Positions 34,697 through 43,952 of a DNA stretch of 64,000 bases are shown here, one piece after another (the first letter of the stretch is position 1; each line of letters opens with the position of its first letter). Source of the stretch: RBG-16-64-43 sp964353865 (GTDB taxonomy: Bacteria; Chloroflexota; Anaerolineae; Anaerolineales; RBG-16-64-43); the NCBI GenBank assembly GCA_964353865.1, contig CAYGXJ010000031.1, positions 33,115-97,114 of the forward strand. Direction: 5' to 3'. The notes below the pieces were generated by a model that had not been told where the DNA came from, did not search any database, and saw only the letters and a program-made list of their open reading frames with translations. A program made the translations under genes and the position numbers.

Positions 34697-36348
34697 GATG
34701 GGTTTTGCGCCTCGTCCGCGGTCTCATGCCGCGTGTAGTCCGGAAGGATAATCGGCGATGCGGCCCCATCGGCCAGGCCCGCTGCGCGCCTCAACGTCGT
34801 CCATTCGGTCAGATGGGCCAGGGTTGGCGTCGCTGGCTGGGCTGAGTGCGACCACTCCGCGGCCGCCCGGCCTGCGCGCCGGCCGAAAACGCAAATGTCG
34901 AGCAGGCTATTGCCCATCAGCCGATTGCGGCCGTGGATACCGCCCGCCGCCTCGCCCGCCACATACAACCCGGGCACGGGCGTGCATCCATCGGCGTGGA
35001 TGGCCACCCCGCCATTCTGGTAATGCAAAGTGGGGTAGACCAGTATCGGTTCCTGGCTCATGTCGATTCCGAAACGCCGGTATTGGCGCATCATGGCTGG
35101 CAACTCACGCGCCACCGTTCCCGGTCCTTTGAGCATTTCAATCAACGGCGAGTCGAGCCACACGCCAGGCTGCCCGGTCGGCGTCGACACGCCGCGCTTC
35201 TTCTCCGCGCATTCACGGATGAAGGCTGCCGCCTCGACGTCGCGCGTCTCGAGCGGGTAAACGAACTGCTCCCCCTCGACGTTGCACACCTGGGCGCCCA
35301 GCCCGCGGACTTTCTCGGTGACCAATTGACCCAGGATTTGCTCGGGGAAGGCGGCGCCGGTGGGATGGTACTGCATGGTGTCGATGAAACTGAGCTTCGC
35401 ACCCACTCGGTAGCACAACACCAGGCCATCGCCCGTCGCGCCATAGTGGTTGGTGGTGGGGAAGGCCTGGTAGTGCAAGCGTCCGCTGCCCCCTGTGGCC
35501 ACGACCACTGCCTTGGCGCGCACCAACATCAAGCGCTGAGTGTCCAGATCCCTGAGCAGCGCCCCGGCCACCTGCCCGTGCACATCCAGCACAAGTTCTA
35601 CCGCCGGGCGGAACTCCCACACGGCGATTCCAGGCGTATCGGAGGCGCGCGAGCGCACTTCGTCGCGGAGCGTGCGCATGATCTCGGCGCCCGAGTAGTC
35701 GCGCGCGGCGTGCATGCGCTTGCGGCTCGTGCCGCCGCCGTGGATCGTGCGCAGCGTACCGTCCGGCTCTTTGTCGAACATGGCGCCCAGTTTCTCGAGC
35801 CATGCAATCACCAGCGGTGCATCCGACACCAGCGCTTCGACCAGATCCGGATCGTTGGCAAAGCCCCCGCCCCCGACGACATCCAGGTAGTGCAGCGCAG
35901 GCGAATCGTTCTCCTTGTCGGCCGCCTGGATGCCGCCCTGGGCCATCATGGTGTTGGCGTCACCGAAGCGCAGCTTGGTTGCGATGAGCACCGAGGCGCC
36001 GCATTCCTGCGCCAGCAAAGCAGCGCTGGCCCCCGCCCCGCCCCCGCCGATGATCAGAACGTCCACCTCGCGCGCAGGCGTCAATCCCTCCAGAGCGGTA
36101 CTGCCCAAGAGCGGTGGTGCTTCGAGGACTTGCGCCAGTTCGCGCGGGGTGCGGTCGCCCTTGTTGGGGCCCACCTGCAATTCGCGGAATGCGCTGGCGA
36201 TGTAATCCGGGTGAAAGGCCCGAAGGATCGCCTGACGGTCATCGGCCGATAGGCGCGGATGCACCTGTTGGGCACGCCGAGCTCGCGAAGCCTCGACACG
36301 GGCCAGTGATTCGCGCAGTGGCTCAGGATAGGTCATCCAATCCTCCAA
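34693..36348 (-). CDS. Fumarate reductase/succinate dehydrogenase-like FAD flavoprotein
   Basis: 551 aa, with about 95 extra residues before the FAD site VDVLIIGGGGAGASAALLAQ. Active-site elements of the FrdA/SdhA/NadB family are there: HPTGAAFPEQ, arginine in TEKVRGLGAQVCN, HYQNGGVAIHADG, GGIHGRNRLMGNSLLDI. The residue that binds FAD covalently in FrdA (His before the AQGG motif) is replaced: NTMMAQGGIQ, so FAD is probably noncovalent, as in L-aspartate oxidase and archaeal TfrA. No membrane anchor gene nearby. With the FeS protein at 38623 it suggests a soluble Tfr-like oxidoreductase coupled to the Hdr modules. Confidence 0.87.
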   Translation of the reverse strand: MEDWMTYPEPLRESLARVEASRARRAQQVHPRLSADDRQAILRAFHPDYIASAFRELQVGPNKGDRTPRELAQVLEAPPLLGSTALEGLTPAREVDVLIIGGGGAGASAALLAQECGASVLIATKLRFGDANTMMAQGGIQAADKENDSPALHYLDVVGGGGFANDPDLVEALVSDAPLVIAWLEKLGAMFDKEPDGTLRTIHGGGTSRKRMHAARDYSGAEIMRTLRDEVRSRASDTPGIAVWEFRPAVELVLDVHGQVAGALLRDLDTQRLMLVRAKAVVVATGGSGRLHYQAFPTTNHYGATGDGLVLCYRVGAKLSFIDTMQYHPTGAAFPEQILGQLVTEKVRGLGAQVCNVEGEQFVYPLETRDVEAAAFIRECAEKKRGVSTPTGQPGVWLDSPLIEMLKGPGTVARELPAMMRQYRRFGIDMSQEPILVYPTLHYQNGGVAIHADGCTPVPGLYVAGEAAGGIHGRNRLMGNSLLDICVFGRRAGRAAAEWSHSAQPATPTLAHLTEWTTLRRAAGLADGAASPIILPDYTRHETADEAQNPS

Positions 36349-36402
36349 CCGAGGTCATCGTCCTCAAAGCCCACCAGCCCGCCATGGGGCAATCCTCCGC
36401 AC

Positions 36403-37476
36403 CTAGGATCTGCTCGCCGTCCACGGCAACGCGGGCGCTCGACCGTCCGGGCGGTACACGATCTCGTCGCGGACGCGCTGGCTCAAAGGCGAGACGATGT
36501 CGAGCAACGGCACGCGGCACGAGCAGACTTCTTCGCACATGCCGCACCCTGAGCAGGAGGCCAACCAGCGGCCGAGTTCCACCAGCTCGGCGAGCAGCGA
36601 ACGGCCTCCGGAGCGGGCCGAACGCACACCGAGCATCCCCGCCAGCTCGCCGTTGTAGAGCGGGCACGCATCCAGGCAGTCGCCGCACAGCGAGCAGTTG
36701 GCGAACAGGCCCAGAACCTCAGAAAGGCTGCCTCCACGTCGTTGCGCCTCCTGGAAGTGCATCTCCCGTTGGCGCCCACGCCGTTCGGCCAGCTCGCCGA
36801 GCGCCACCTCGCGCCGCACCACCACGTCCTCCGGGGCCGAAAGGGGTGCGATCTCAGTCATGTGTAACCGCGCGTCAGTTGCCTCATCTGGGCAGGAGGC
36901 CAACAATGCGCGCGAGGTGTCCAGGCCGAAGAGGCCGATCGTCAGGTCCGCATCGCGCATCGCGGGGGCAGTACACATTTGGCATCCCCGCCGAAGCGTT
37001 TGCGGCGTGAACCCGCCTTGGTCAGCATAGGTCAACGATTCCCGCCAGATGTCGGATGGCGAGATCGCGCGTGTCCGCTCGCTCCATACACCCGCCGAAT
37101 GACACCCCAAACAGTCGACCGCAATGGTCAGGACCCGATCGGCCTCGGGCGTTGTGCGCCGGCGCTTGCGCAGTTCCACCACGGCGCGGCCTTCGCACGG
37201 ACGCAGGACAGCGGCCAACGGCCCGGGCGGGTGCTCGCGCGCAAAATCGACGACCAGCGCCGCAGCATTGGCCGGCATGATTGGGGCAAAGGGGTTGATG
37301 GTCGCGAGGGCGCGGGCATCTTCGGCCACTTGGGGCGAAACCTCGCGGCCCCCCTGCGATTCCATTGGGGCAAGCATGGCGATCAGCCCGTTGCGTTCCC
37401 ACAGGCCGGACAGTACACCTTGCAGCGCTGCCAGCGGGCCAGACTCATCCACTTCTACCAGGTGATTAATCCTCAT
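36403..37476 (-). CDS. FdhB/FrhB-like 4Fe-4S oxidoreductase subunit (copy 1 of 3)
   Basis: 357 aa. N-terminal FrhB-like region (APMESQGGREVSP, FAPIMPANAAALV, LRPCEGRAVVELRK, IAVDCLGCHSAG) followed by two ferredoxin-type clusters, CSLCGDCLDACPL (about residue 258) and CSGCGMCEEVCSC (about 308). Such subunits link Hdr complexes to formate dehydrogenase, F420 or other flavoproteins. Followed directly by the FrdA-like gene, preceded by 3 bases after the acyl-CoA dehydrogenase-like gene, so it probably feeds the flavoprotein. Confidence 0.82.
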   Translation of the reverse strand: MRINHLVEVDESGPLAALQGVLSGLWERNGLIAMLAPMESQGGREVSPQVAEDARALATINPFAPIMPANAAALVVDFAREHPPGPLAAVLRPCEGRAVVELRKRRRTTPEADRVLTIAVDCLGCHSAGVWSERTRAISPSDIWRESLTYADQGGFTPQTLRRGCQMCTAPAMRDADLTIGLFGLDTSRALLASCPDEATDARLHMTEIAPLSAPEDVVVRREVALGELAERRGRQREMHFQEAQRRGGSLSEVLGLFANCSLCGDCLDACPLYNGELAGMLGVRSARSGGRSLLAELVELGRWLASCSGCGMCEEVCSCRVPLLDIVSPLSQRVRDEIVYRPDGRAPALPWTASRS

Positions 37477-37479
37477 ACC

Positions 37480-38580
37480 TCACCTCCCACCAAGGGCAGC
37501 CATGACGTCTGCCGCCACGAGCGCACGCGCCTGGTCGAGCGCAAATTCGAGCACCGCGGGAGGCGCCAACCCATGCACCATGCGCTGCGGCTCGATCTGC
37601 GGCGTTGGACCCGGACCCCCAAAGGCCATCGTGACCCGGTCCACCGCGCTCTTCAGCAGTTCGCCAGTTCGCAAGCGTACGATGGCGGCTTCCGTCTTCA
37701 CAGGCTGGCCCTTATCGGCACACCAGGCGGCATGCAACACCAACCAGCGAGCAGCCTCCTGTTCGGAGCGCAGATCCGCCAGCATGCCGCGCAGCGCCGG
37801 GCGCACGGCCAGCGGCGCGCCCAGCGATATCCAATCACGCGCGTGCTCAGCACCCATTTCAAGCAGACGCTCGACCATGCCGAGGTATCGGGCACCGCTG
37901 AGAATCCAGCTACGGGGCGCCTGCTCACCGCCGAGCTTGAGCGCGCCGCCCACCTCTCCCAGAATTCGCTCACGACCCACCTCAAAGTCCCTCAACTCGA
38001 GGGACAAGCCGCCCTTCCCCTGGCCATCCACCGTGACCTGGGCCGCATCGATCAAGAACGCGGTCAGCCCCTGCGGGGCGCGAGCCAGAGTGAGCAGCAC
38101 ATCCTGCGGGCCGGGCCGCCGGCTGACGAGCTTGACCCCGCTCAATCGGAAACCCTCGTCCTGTGGCGCAGCGACCATGGACCACGTCTCGGGGGCCACG
38201 CCCGACGTCTCGCGGGCCGCCACCTGGATGTGTATCTTGCCTGCAAGAGCGGGCTCGAGGAAGCGGGCCACCTGTTCACTGGTGCAGGCGAAGAGCGCCG
38301 GCGGCACCGTCCCGATTTCGACGGGGACGAAGGTGGCGCCCAATTCCATCTCCACCAGGCAGGCCGAAATGAGGTCGAGCCCGCCGCCGCCGTAGCGCTC
38401 GGGTACCAGCAGCCCCCACAGCCCCATCTGCTCCACCGCAGAGCGCAGCCGGGCGTCTTCCTGTGGATCCAGCGTGCCGCGGGTGAAGTAGCCCATCTCC
38501 AGCGGGCGGGCTTCCTTCTGGACGAAGCGCCGTACCATGTCGCGGAGCATCAGGCTGTCGGAGGAGAATTCAAAGTCCAT
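37480..38580 (-). CDS. Acyl-CoA dehydrogenase-like protein
   Basis: 366 aa. N-terminal helical domain (FEFSSDSLMLRDMVRRFVQ), GLLVPERYGGGGLDLISACLVEMELG, middle beta domain with IQVAARETSGVAPETW, and C-terminal helices with VDRVTMAFGGPGPTP. The canonical catalytic tail around the GTSE motif near the C-terminus is not recognisable (HGLAPPAVLEFALDQ stands there), so dehydrogenase activity is not assured. Acyl-CoA dehydrogenases in Hdr clusters can donate electrons to the bifurcating module. 3 bases from the next gene, firmly inside the operon. Confidence 0.82.
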   Translation of the reverse strand: MDFEFSSDSLMLRDMVRRFVQKEARPLEMGYFTRGTLDPQEDARLRSAVEQMGLWGLLVPERYGGGGLDLISACLVEMELGATFVPVEIGTVPPALFACTSEQVARFLEPALAGKIHIQVAARETSGVAPETWSMVAAPQDEGFRLSGVKLVSRRPGPQDVLLTLARAPQGLTAFLIDAAQVTVDGQGKGGLSLELRDFEVGRERILGEVGGALKLGGEQAPRSWILSGARYLGMVERLLEMGAEHARDWISLGAPLAVRPALRGMLADLRSEQEAARWLVLHAAWCADKGQPVKTEAAIVRLRTGELLKSAVDRVTMAFGGPGPTPQIEPQRMVHGLAPPAVLEFALDQARALVAADVMAALGGR

Positions 38581-38622
38581 GGTGTTCGTCCGCGTCGCGG
38601 GAACTCGGCCGCGTGTCGCGCC

Positions 38623-39288
38623 TCAGGCCTCCATCTCGCGGGCTTCGTATTGCGCTTTGAGCTCCTCGCGCGAGAGCGATTTGAGATCGGTCAATTCCTG
38701 CCGGAAAGCTCCCGCCTCGAGCTCCTCCACTCGCCGGCGCAAATGCTCGGCTCGCGGCGCGAGATATCGGCCGTACAACCGCCGCCCAAGCAACGCCACA
38801 TTGGGCGGCACGAGCTCAGCGGGGCAACGTGCCACGCACAATCCGCACATGATGCAGTCGAAGGAAGCCTGGGCCAGCGCCGGAAGATCGCCGCGCACCG
38901 CATCCGCCATGTAGCCCAACACGTCCAATTCCTGCGGGCAGGCCTTGGTGCACGTGTTGCATCCGAAGCAGCGCAGAATCTCAGGGAAGACTTCCGCGAG
39001 GGTTGCTTCGTCGGCTTGAAGCGACTCCAGCCGATAGCTCGGACGCTGGGCAGGGAAGAAGGGAATCTGCCCCAGGACCATTTCCGGCTCGACCACGGTC
39101 TGGCAGGCCAGCGCATAGCGCAACCGGTAATCGCCCTGCAGACGATAGACGGCGCCGCATGCCCCGCAGAATCCTCCCCGGCAGCCCACGCCGCGCGTCA
39201 GGCGGAAGCCTGCCCATTCCAGCGCCTTGAGGATCGTCAACCCCTCGGGGACGTCGTAGGCCTGGCCCATGATGTGGATCTGCAGCAT
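38623..39288 (-). CDS. FrdB/SdhB-like iron-sulfur protein (2Fe-2S plus two 4Fe-4S)
   Basis: 221 aa. Plant-ferredoxin-like 2Fe-2S domain with GCRGGFCGACGAV (about residues 34-45) and ALACQT, then CFGCNTCTKACPQEL (about 107) and CIMCGLCVARCPAEL (about 143). The order is that of fumarate reductase iron-sulfur subunits, but without membrane partner. Start at 39288 (AGGGAG about 6 bases upstream). Expected partner: the FrdA-like flavoprotein four genes downstream. Confidence 0.85.
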   Translation of the reverse strand: MLQIHIMGQAYDVPEGLTILKALEWAGFRLTRGVGCRGGFCGACGAVYRLQGDYRLRYALACQTVVEPEMVLGQIPFFPAQRPSYRLESLQADEATLAEVFPEILRCFGCNTCTKACPQELDVLGYMADAVRGDLPALAQASFDCIMCGLCVARCPAELVPPNVALLGRRLYGRYLAPRAEHLRRRVEELEAGAFRQELTDLKSLSREELKAQYEAREMEA

Positions 39289-39360
39289 GTCACTCTCCCT
39301 GTCAGGCGATCCGCGCCCAATGAGATGCGACATCGGGCGTCACCCGCGATCCCACCCCGC

Positions 39361-39801
39361 TCACGACTCCCCCAAGAACAAATCGAGGGCCAACATCTCG
39401 TCGGTTGCGGATTGTGCGAGCAAGCGGTCCATGCCTTCGGCCAGATGGGTCTGGACCAAGAAATGCTTGATGGTCGTGTCAACTTGGGGGCAGGCAAGCA
39501 CGCAGTTGCCGCAGCGGTCACAGTCCTCCCCCACCAGCGTTTCTAGCGCCATGGAAGTGCGCGTCTCCAGGCGTGCGCGACGCCGCGGGTCGCGGGCCAG
39601 CACCGGGCATGCATCCATGCAGCCGCCGCAGCCCAGGCAAGCCTGGCTGCCGGCAAGATCTGTCTCCACCTTGAGCATGTGGGCCGGGCCGAAACCCGAA
39701 CTCAGCAGGCGGCAGCGAGCCACGGGTGGCCGCGGCTGAGAGAAGACGACCCTGAGCACACGCTCGACACGCGCCGGGTCGGTCTGGATTCTTTGAGGCA
39801 C
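39361..39801 (-). CDS. Small 4Fe-4S dicluster protein
   Basis: 146 aa. Two cluster motifs: CLGCGGCMDACPVL (about residues 55-66) and CDRCGNCVLACPQVD (about 93-104). The N-terminal 50 residues and the C-terminal 35 (LAEGMDRLLAQSATDEML) have no recognised domain; the arrangement resembles HdrC-like electron shuttles. Within the operon, between the FdhB-like copy 2 and the FrdB-like gene. Confidence 0.75.
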   Translation of the reverse strand: MPQRIQTDPARVERVLRVVFSQPRPPVARCRLLSSGFGPAHMLKVETDLAGSQACLGCGGCMDACPVLARDPRRRARLETRTSMALETLVGEDCDRCGNCVLACPQVDTTIKHFLVQTHLAEGMDRLLAQSATDEMLALDLFLGES

Positions 39802-39838
39802 TCGCGCTCCTCGATCCGCCGGGCGGCAAGCCGGCGAT

Positions 39839-40831
39839 CTAACGGACGACCTCTTGCCGGACGAGGCTGGCCAGGCGGTCGTGCAGTGCGGCCAGCGGCA
39901 ATTCGCGCGGGCAGGCCTGCTCGCACATGCCGCACCCGACGCACGCCGCCAACCAGCGCCCCACCCGTGCTGCGCGCCCCAGCTCGCGCTCGCTCAGCGC
40001 CACCAACTCGCCATCATAGATGGCGCAGGACTCGAGGCACTGCTGGCACGGTTCGCAGTTGTCAAAGTAGGCGATCAGCTCTTCGACGTCGGAGGGTAGA
40101 TCAGCCGAGAGGGCTCGGATGAACCGCTCGGCGGTGCGGCGGTTGCGGGCGGCTACCAGAGCCACCGTGGCCGCCCGGCTTTCGACCAGCGCATCCGAGG
40201 CGGGTCCGTCAGTCAGTTCGCCGAGGCCGAGGCTGGAGGTGAAGGTCTCATCGCGGGCCAGCACCAAGATGGATTTGCGGACAGGCGTGCCGAGGAATCC
40301 GAGAACGATATCCACTTCGCTGGGCACGGGCTGCGGGCACGCTTGGCACGCGCGCCGGTGGCGATAGGCCAGAATGCCGCCTTGAGGTGCAAACTGAAGC
40401 GCCTCCTGCGTCATGCGCTGCCCCCCGCCCTCCCGCACCTCTCGCTCGAGGAAATCGTCTTCGGCAAGAGTCGAGAGGCAGTCGAAGCCGATGGTCAGCA
40501 GCCGATCGCGCGAGAGTTTCTCGCGACGCACCAGGTCGTTGACGGCCCGCGCCTCGCACGGCCGAAGGAGCGCACCGCTCCAGCGCGCTCCACGCTCCGG
40601 CCTCTCGGCCAGCGCGGCCGCCGCGTTTCGCTTCATGAGTGGCGCGAACAGGTCCACCTGCTCTAGACCCTCGCGCGAGGTCAACCAGGTAGGTTGGACG
40701 CCGGCGCGATCCCCGGCGCGGGTTGGGGCGAGCATGGTCTCGATGTCGGCTCGCTGCCAGAGGTTCTCGAGCAGCCTAACCACTGCCGACTGAGGGTCAT
40801 TGTTGGTTCTCAAAACCCAGGCTGTTTTCAT
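39839..40831 (-). CDS. FdhB/FrhB-like 4Fe-4S oxidoreductase subunit (copy 2 of 3)
   Basis: 330 aa from ATG 40831 (GAGGTG upstream; the open frame to 41053 has no other support). N-terminal region LRPCEARAVNDLVR, GFDCLSTLAEDDF matches copies 1 and 3; C-terminal clusters CEPCQQCLESCAIYD (about residue 265) and CVGCGMCEQACPREL (about 308). The middle segment RRACQACPQPVPSEVD has additional cysteines like the other copies. A 233-base gap without a gene separates it from the HdrA gene before it. Confidence 0.8.
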   Translation of the reverse strand: MKTAWVLRTNNDPQSAVVRLLENLWQRADIETMLAPTRAGDRAGVQPTWLTSREGLEQVDLFAPLMKRNAAAALAERPERGARWSGALLRPCEARAVNDLVRREKLSRDRLLTIGFDCLSTLAEDDFLEREVREGGGQRMTQEALQFAPQGGILAYRHRRACQACPQPVPSEVDIVLGFLGTPVRKSILVLARDETFTSSLGLGELTDGPASDALVESRAATVALVAARNRRTAERFIRALSADLPSDVEELIAYFDNCEPCQQCLESCAIYDGELVALSERELGRAARVGRWLAACVGCGMCEQACPRELPLAALHDRLASLVRQEVVR

Positions 40832-41064
40832 GGCACACCTCAAAGACACTGCCAACTGAATCGTGCCCTCTCGCATCACCGATACCAAGACACATCCCGT
40901 GACCCTTGATCGCCCGGACACCCGGCGGTCCCTTTGAGTCGCACGGTCCGCCTTCAAATCGAAGCCACCCCCGCCGCAGGTGATCCCCTCTCCGAATGAG
41001 ATCGATCCTGCATCGAACCCAGCTGGAACAGCCCGCCGGCCGCAGCAGAACACGCGGCGAGCGG

Positions 41065-42810
41065 CTAGGCTTCGACCGCCTGCTCCTCACGAGGCTGCAG
41101 CGCCGTCACCGGAGCGGCCCATCCGGTCACTACCTCGAGCTGTGCCATCACTTCATCGAAGGTAAAGTGCTTGAGGTTGATCGCCCCCGACGGGCAGGCC
41201 GTGGCGCATGCGCCGCATCCCTGACATAACACGCCGTTAACCGTCATCACGCCGCGCGTGGGGTGCAGGCTGAGCGCTCCGAAGGTGCACAGGCTGGCAC
41301 ACTGCCCGCAGCCGGCGCACAACTCCTCGTCGACGGAGGAGATGGCGGCCTCCACCGGCACCGTCCCGCGCATCAGCGGGATCATGGCTGCTGCGGCAGC
41401 CGCACGCGCCTGGGCCACTGCCTCGGCAATGTCCTTCGGCCCCTGGCACGCGCCGGCCAGGAAGATGCCCGCCATCGAGGTCTCGACCGGGCGCAGCTTC
41501 GGATGGGCCTCCATAAAGAAGCCGTCGGACGAACGCGCCAGTTTGAACAATCCCGCAACGACGTCCGTGCCCCGACTGGGGGTCATGCCCACCGCAAGGA
41601 CGACGAGATCCGCCTCTACCTCGATCGGTTGTCCGAGCAGAGTGTCCTCGGCACGCACTACAACCCGCTCGCCGCGCCGGAGGATCTCCGACGGATTACC
41701 TCGCCGGTAGATAACGCCGGACTTGCGTACGTCGTCGTAGAACTCCTCGCATCCTTTGCCGAAGGCGCGCACATCCATGTAGAAGACGTTGACTTCCGCC
41801 TCCGGCAGGTAGTCGCGAACGAGGCGCGCTTGTTTGGCCGAGACCATGCAGCACACTCGCGAGCAATAGGCATTGCCCAGTGACTGATCGCGCGAGCCCA
41901 CACAATGGATGAACACCACCCGCTGCGGCTTCTTGCCGTTGACCTGGATCTCGCCGTTGGCCGCCAGGCGCTCGAAATCCGCCGTGGTGATGACCTGCGG
42001 GTACTGGCCGTAGCCGAGCTCTGGTTTGCGTGAGGCCTCGAAGGCGTCAAAACCGGTGGCCACGATGATCGTGCCGACCGCGATCTCACTTGTGTCCTGG
42101 CCCTGGTGCACGCTGACCTTGAAGTTGCCGACAAACCCAGCCAGGCCAACCACCTCGCTGCTGGTCAAGATGCGGATCCGCGGATGCTGGGTGGCCCGGT
42201 CGATCAGGGGCTGAAGAAAACCCGCGGTCGGCTCCAGCGTGGGAAACGCGCGGTGGAGTTGCGCCACGTGCCCGCCGAGCGCAGGTGAGCGCTCGACGAG
42301 TGTGACGTCAAACCCCGCCTCGGCGATATCCAGCGCCGCCTGCAGCCCGGCGATGCCCCCGCCAATGATCAAAGCCCCAGGCGTGACCGAGGCGTGGCGC
42401 TGCTCGAGAGGTTGCAGCAGGGCGGCCTTGGCCACCGCCGAAGCCACCAGTTGCATGGCTTTGTGCGTGGTCAGTTCGCCCGCCGGATGGACCCACGAGC
42501 ACTGCTCGCGGATATTCGCCATCTCGAAGCAGTAGGGGTTGAGCCCGACCTCGGAGACCGCCGCGCGGAACGTGGGTTCGTGCATGCGCGGCGAACAGGA
42601 GGCGACCACCACCCGGTTCAAGTTCTGCTCCCGGATATCGTTCTGGATCAACCCCTGCCCCGGGTCGGAGCACATGTAGGTGTACTCGCGCGAGACAACC
42701 ACGCCCGGCAAAGTGGCGGCATAGGCCGCCACGGCCTTGACGTCGACCGTCGCGGCGATGTTGATCCCGCAGTGGCACGTGTAAACGCCGATCCTGGGTG
42801 TAAACGCCAT
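41065..42810 (-). CDS. HdrA-like flavoprotein lacking the internal ferredoxin insert
   Basis: 581 aa. It has the HdrA N-terminal domain (RIGVYTCHCGINIAATVD, MHEPTFRAAV), FAD segment LIIGGGIAGLQAALDIAEAG, CVGSRD and the two C-terminal clusters CAGCGQCASLCTFGAL and CQGCGACATACPSGAI. Missing are the cysteine pair after the FAD loop (LEPTAGFLQPLIDR stands there) and the ferredoxin insert found in complete HdrA. In this it equals the C-terminal third of the giant fusion at 46906. It probably pairs with the short HdrA at 43939, which has exactly the complementary parts. Start 42810, GGAG upstream. Confidence 0.88.
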   Translation of the reverse strand: MAFTPRIGVYTCHCGINIAATVDVKAVAAYAATLPGVVVSREYTYMCSDPGQGLIQNDIREQNLNRVVVASCSPRMHEPTFRAAVSEVGLNPYCFEMANIREQCSWVHPAGELTTHKAMQLVASAVAKAALLQPLEQRHASVTPGALIIGGGIAGLQAALDIAEAGFDVTLVERSPALGGHVAQLHRAFPTLEPTAGFLQPLIDRATQHPRIRILTSSEVVGLAGFVGNFKVSVHQGQDTSEIAVGTIIVATGFDAFEASRKPELGYGQYPQVITTADFERLAANGEIQVNGKKPQRVVFIHCVGSRDQSLGNAYCSRVCCMVSAKQARLVRDYLPEAEVNVFYMDVRAFGKGCEEFYDDVRKSGVIYRRGNPSEILRRGERVVVRAEDTLLGQPIEVEADLVVLAVGMTPSRGTDVVAGLFKLARSSDGFFMEAHPKLRPVETSMAGIFLAGACQGPKDIAEAVAQARAAAAAAMIPLMRGTVPVEAAISSVDEELCAGCGQCASLCTFGALSLHPTRGVMTVNGVLCQGCGACATACPSGAINLKHFTFDEVMAQLEVVTGWAAPVTALQPREEQAVEA

Positions 42811-42824
42811 GCTGCCTTCTCCGC

Positions 42825-43952
42825 TTAGAGCGCCTGGGCGGCCATTTCGGCGACGTCCATCACTTGAATCTTCTCTTCGAGATTGAGGGTCTTCGCCGCT
42901 TCGTCGAGCATGAGCACGCAAAACGGGCAGGCCGTGGCCAGAATCTGGGCACCCGTCTCGACGGCCTCCTGAACGCGCAGCATCGCCAAGCGCGTCGCCG
43001 GATTGGTCCCCTCCAGCCACATCCGCCCGCCGCCGCCCTCGCAACACAGGCTCTTCTCGCGTGAGCGGTCCATTTCCACCAGCGTGAGACCCGGGATGGC
43101 TTTGAGCACCGCGCGCGGCTCATCGAAAATGCCATTGTGCTTGCCCAGGTAGCACGGGTCGTGGTAGGTCACCGTTTTGTCGAGCGGCCCGGAGAAGGTG
43201 ATCTTCTTATCGGCCACCAGGCCCGCCAGGAATTGGGTGTAGTGCTGCACCTGCATCCCGTTCTTGGGATAGTCATTGCGGTAGACGTTGTAGCAGTGCG
43301 GCGAGGTGGTGAACATCTTGGTCACGCCCAGCTCCTTATAGGCGCTCGTGTTGTCTTCCACCATCATCTCAAACAGCCCGGCTTCGCCCAGCCGCCGAAC
43401 CTCACTGCCGCAGCAGTTCTCATCGTTGCCGAGAATGCCAAAGTCCACGCCCGCCTTCGAGAAGAGCGCTACCAGCGCGCGCGCCACCTTTTGCCCGCGC
43501 GGATCGTAGGAGGGCGTGCAGCCCACGTAATACAGGTACTCCATCCCCGCCGTGTAGTGCTTCACGCCGAGATCCGCCGCCCACGCTCCGCGCTGCTCGC
43601 GCGGCAAGGTGAGCGGGTTGCCATGGCGGAAAGTGCTCTCGAGCGCCGCCTTGACATTCGGGTGCACGGCGCCCTTTTCCACGATCGCACTGCGCAGGCC
43701 GATGATCATCTCCATCGGGCTGACCTGCTTGGGGCAACGCTTGGCACACGTCGAACAGGTGGTGCAATCCCACAACTCTGGAAATGGTTCGAGATCGAAT
43801 CCGTTGCCCGCCGTGAGCAATCGCAGGATCAGGCTGCGTGGGTTGAGCTTGGTCTTGAGCGTCATGGGGCAGCCGCCAGTGCACTTGCCGCACTGGACGC
43901 AGGCGAACAAGTCGTGCTCGTGGGCAAAGGGGCGGCTCTCAATTTGCAGCAT
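42825..43952 (-). CDS. HdrC-HdrB fusion (HdrD-like Fe-S protein with two CCG domains)
   Basis: 375 aa. HdrC-type clusters CVQCGKCTGGCPMTLK (about residue 18) and CTTCSTCAKRCPKQV (about 64) precede two CCG-type modules: YVGCTPSYD...DENCCGSEV (about 180) and HDPCYLGKHNG...CCEGGGGRMW (about 300), with ACPFCVLML. This is the HdrD/GlpC-like fusion that reduces disulfides or quinones. Overlaps the short HdrA by 14 bases (translationally coupled) and lies 14 bases before the next HdrA. Confidence 0.88.
   Translation of the reverse strand: MLQIESRPFAHEHDLFACVQCGKCTGGCPMTLKTKLNPRSLILRLLTAGNGFDLEPFPELWDCTTCSTCAKRCPKQVSPMEMIIGLRSAIVEKGAVHPNVKAALESTFRHGNPLTLPREQRGAWAADLGVKHYTAGMEYLYYVGCTPSYDPRGQKVARALVALFSKAGVDFGILGNDENCCGSEVRRLGEAGLFEMMVEDNTSAYKELGVTKMFTTSPHCYNVYRNDYPKNGMQVQHYTQFLAGLVADKKITFSGPLDKTVTYHDPCYLGKHNGIFDEPRAVLKAIPGLTLVEMDRSREKSLCCEGGGGRMWLEGTNPATRLAMLRVQEAVETGAQILATACPFCVLMLDEAAKTLNLEEKIQVMDVAEMAAQAL

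Noticed and set aside
36979..39546. 855-codon + strand open frame
   Set aside because: Lies antisense to the FdhB-like, acyl-CoA dehydrogenase-like and FrdB-like genes, which have clear cofactor motifs and ribosome sites; His/Arg-rich shadow.
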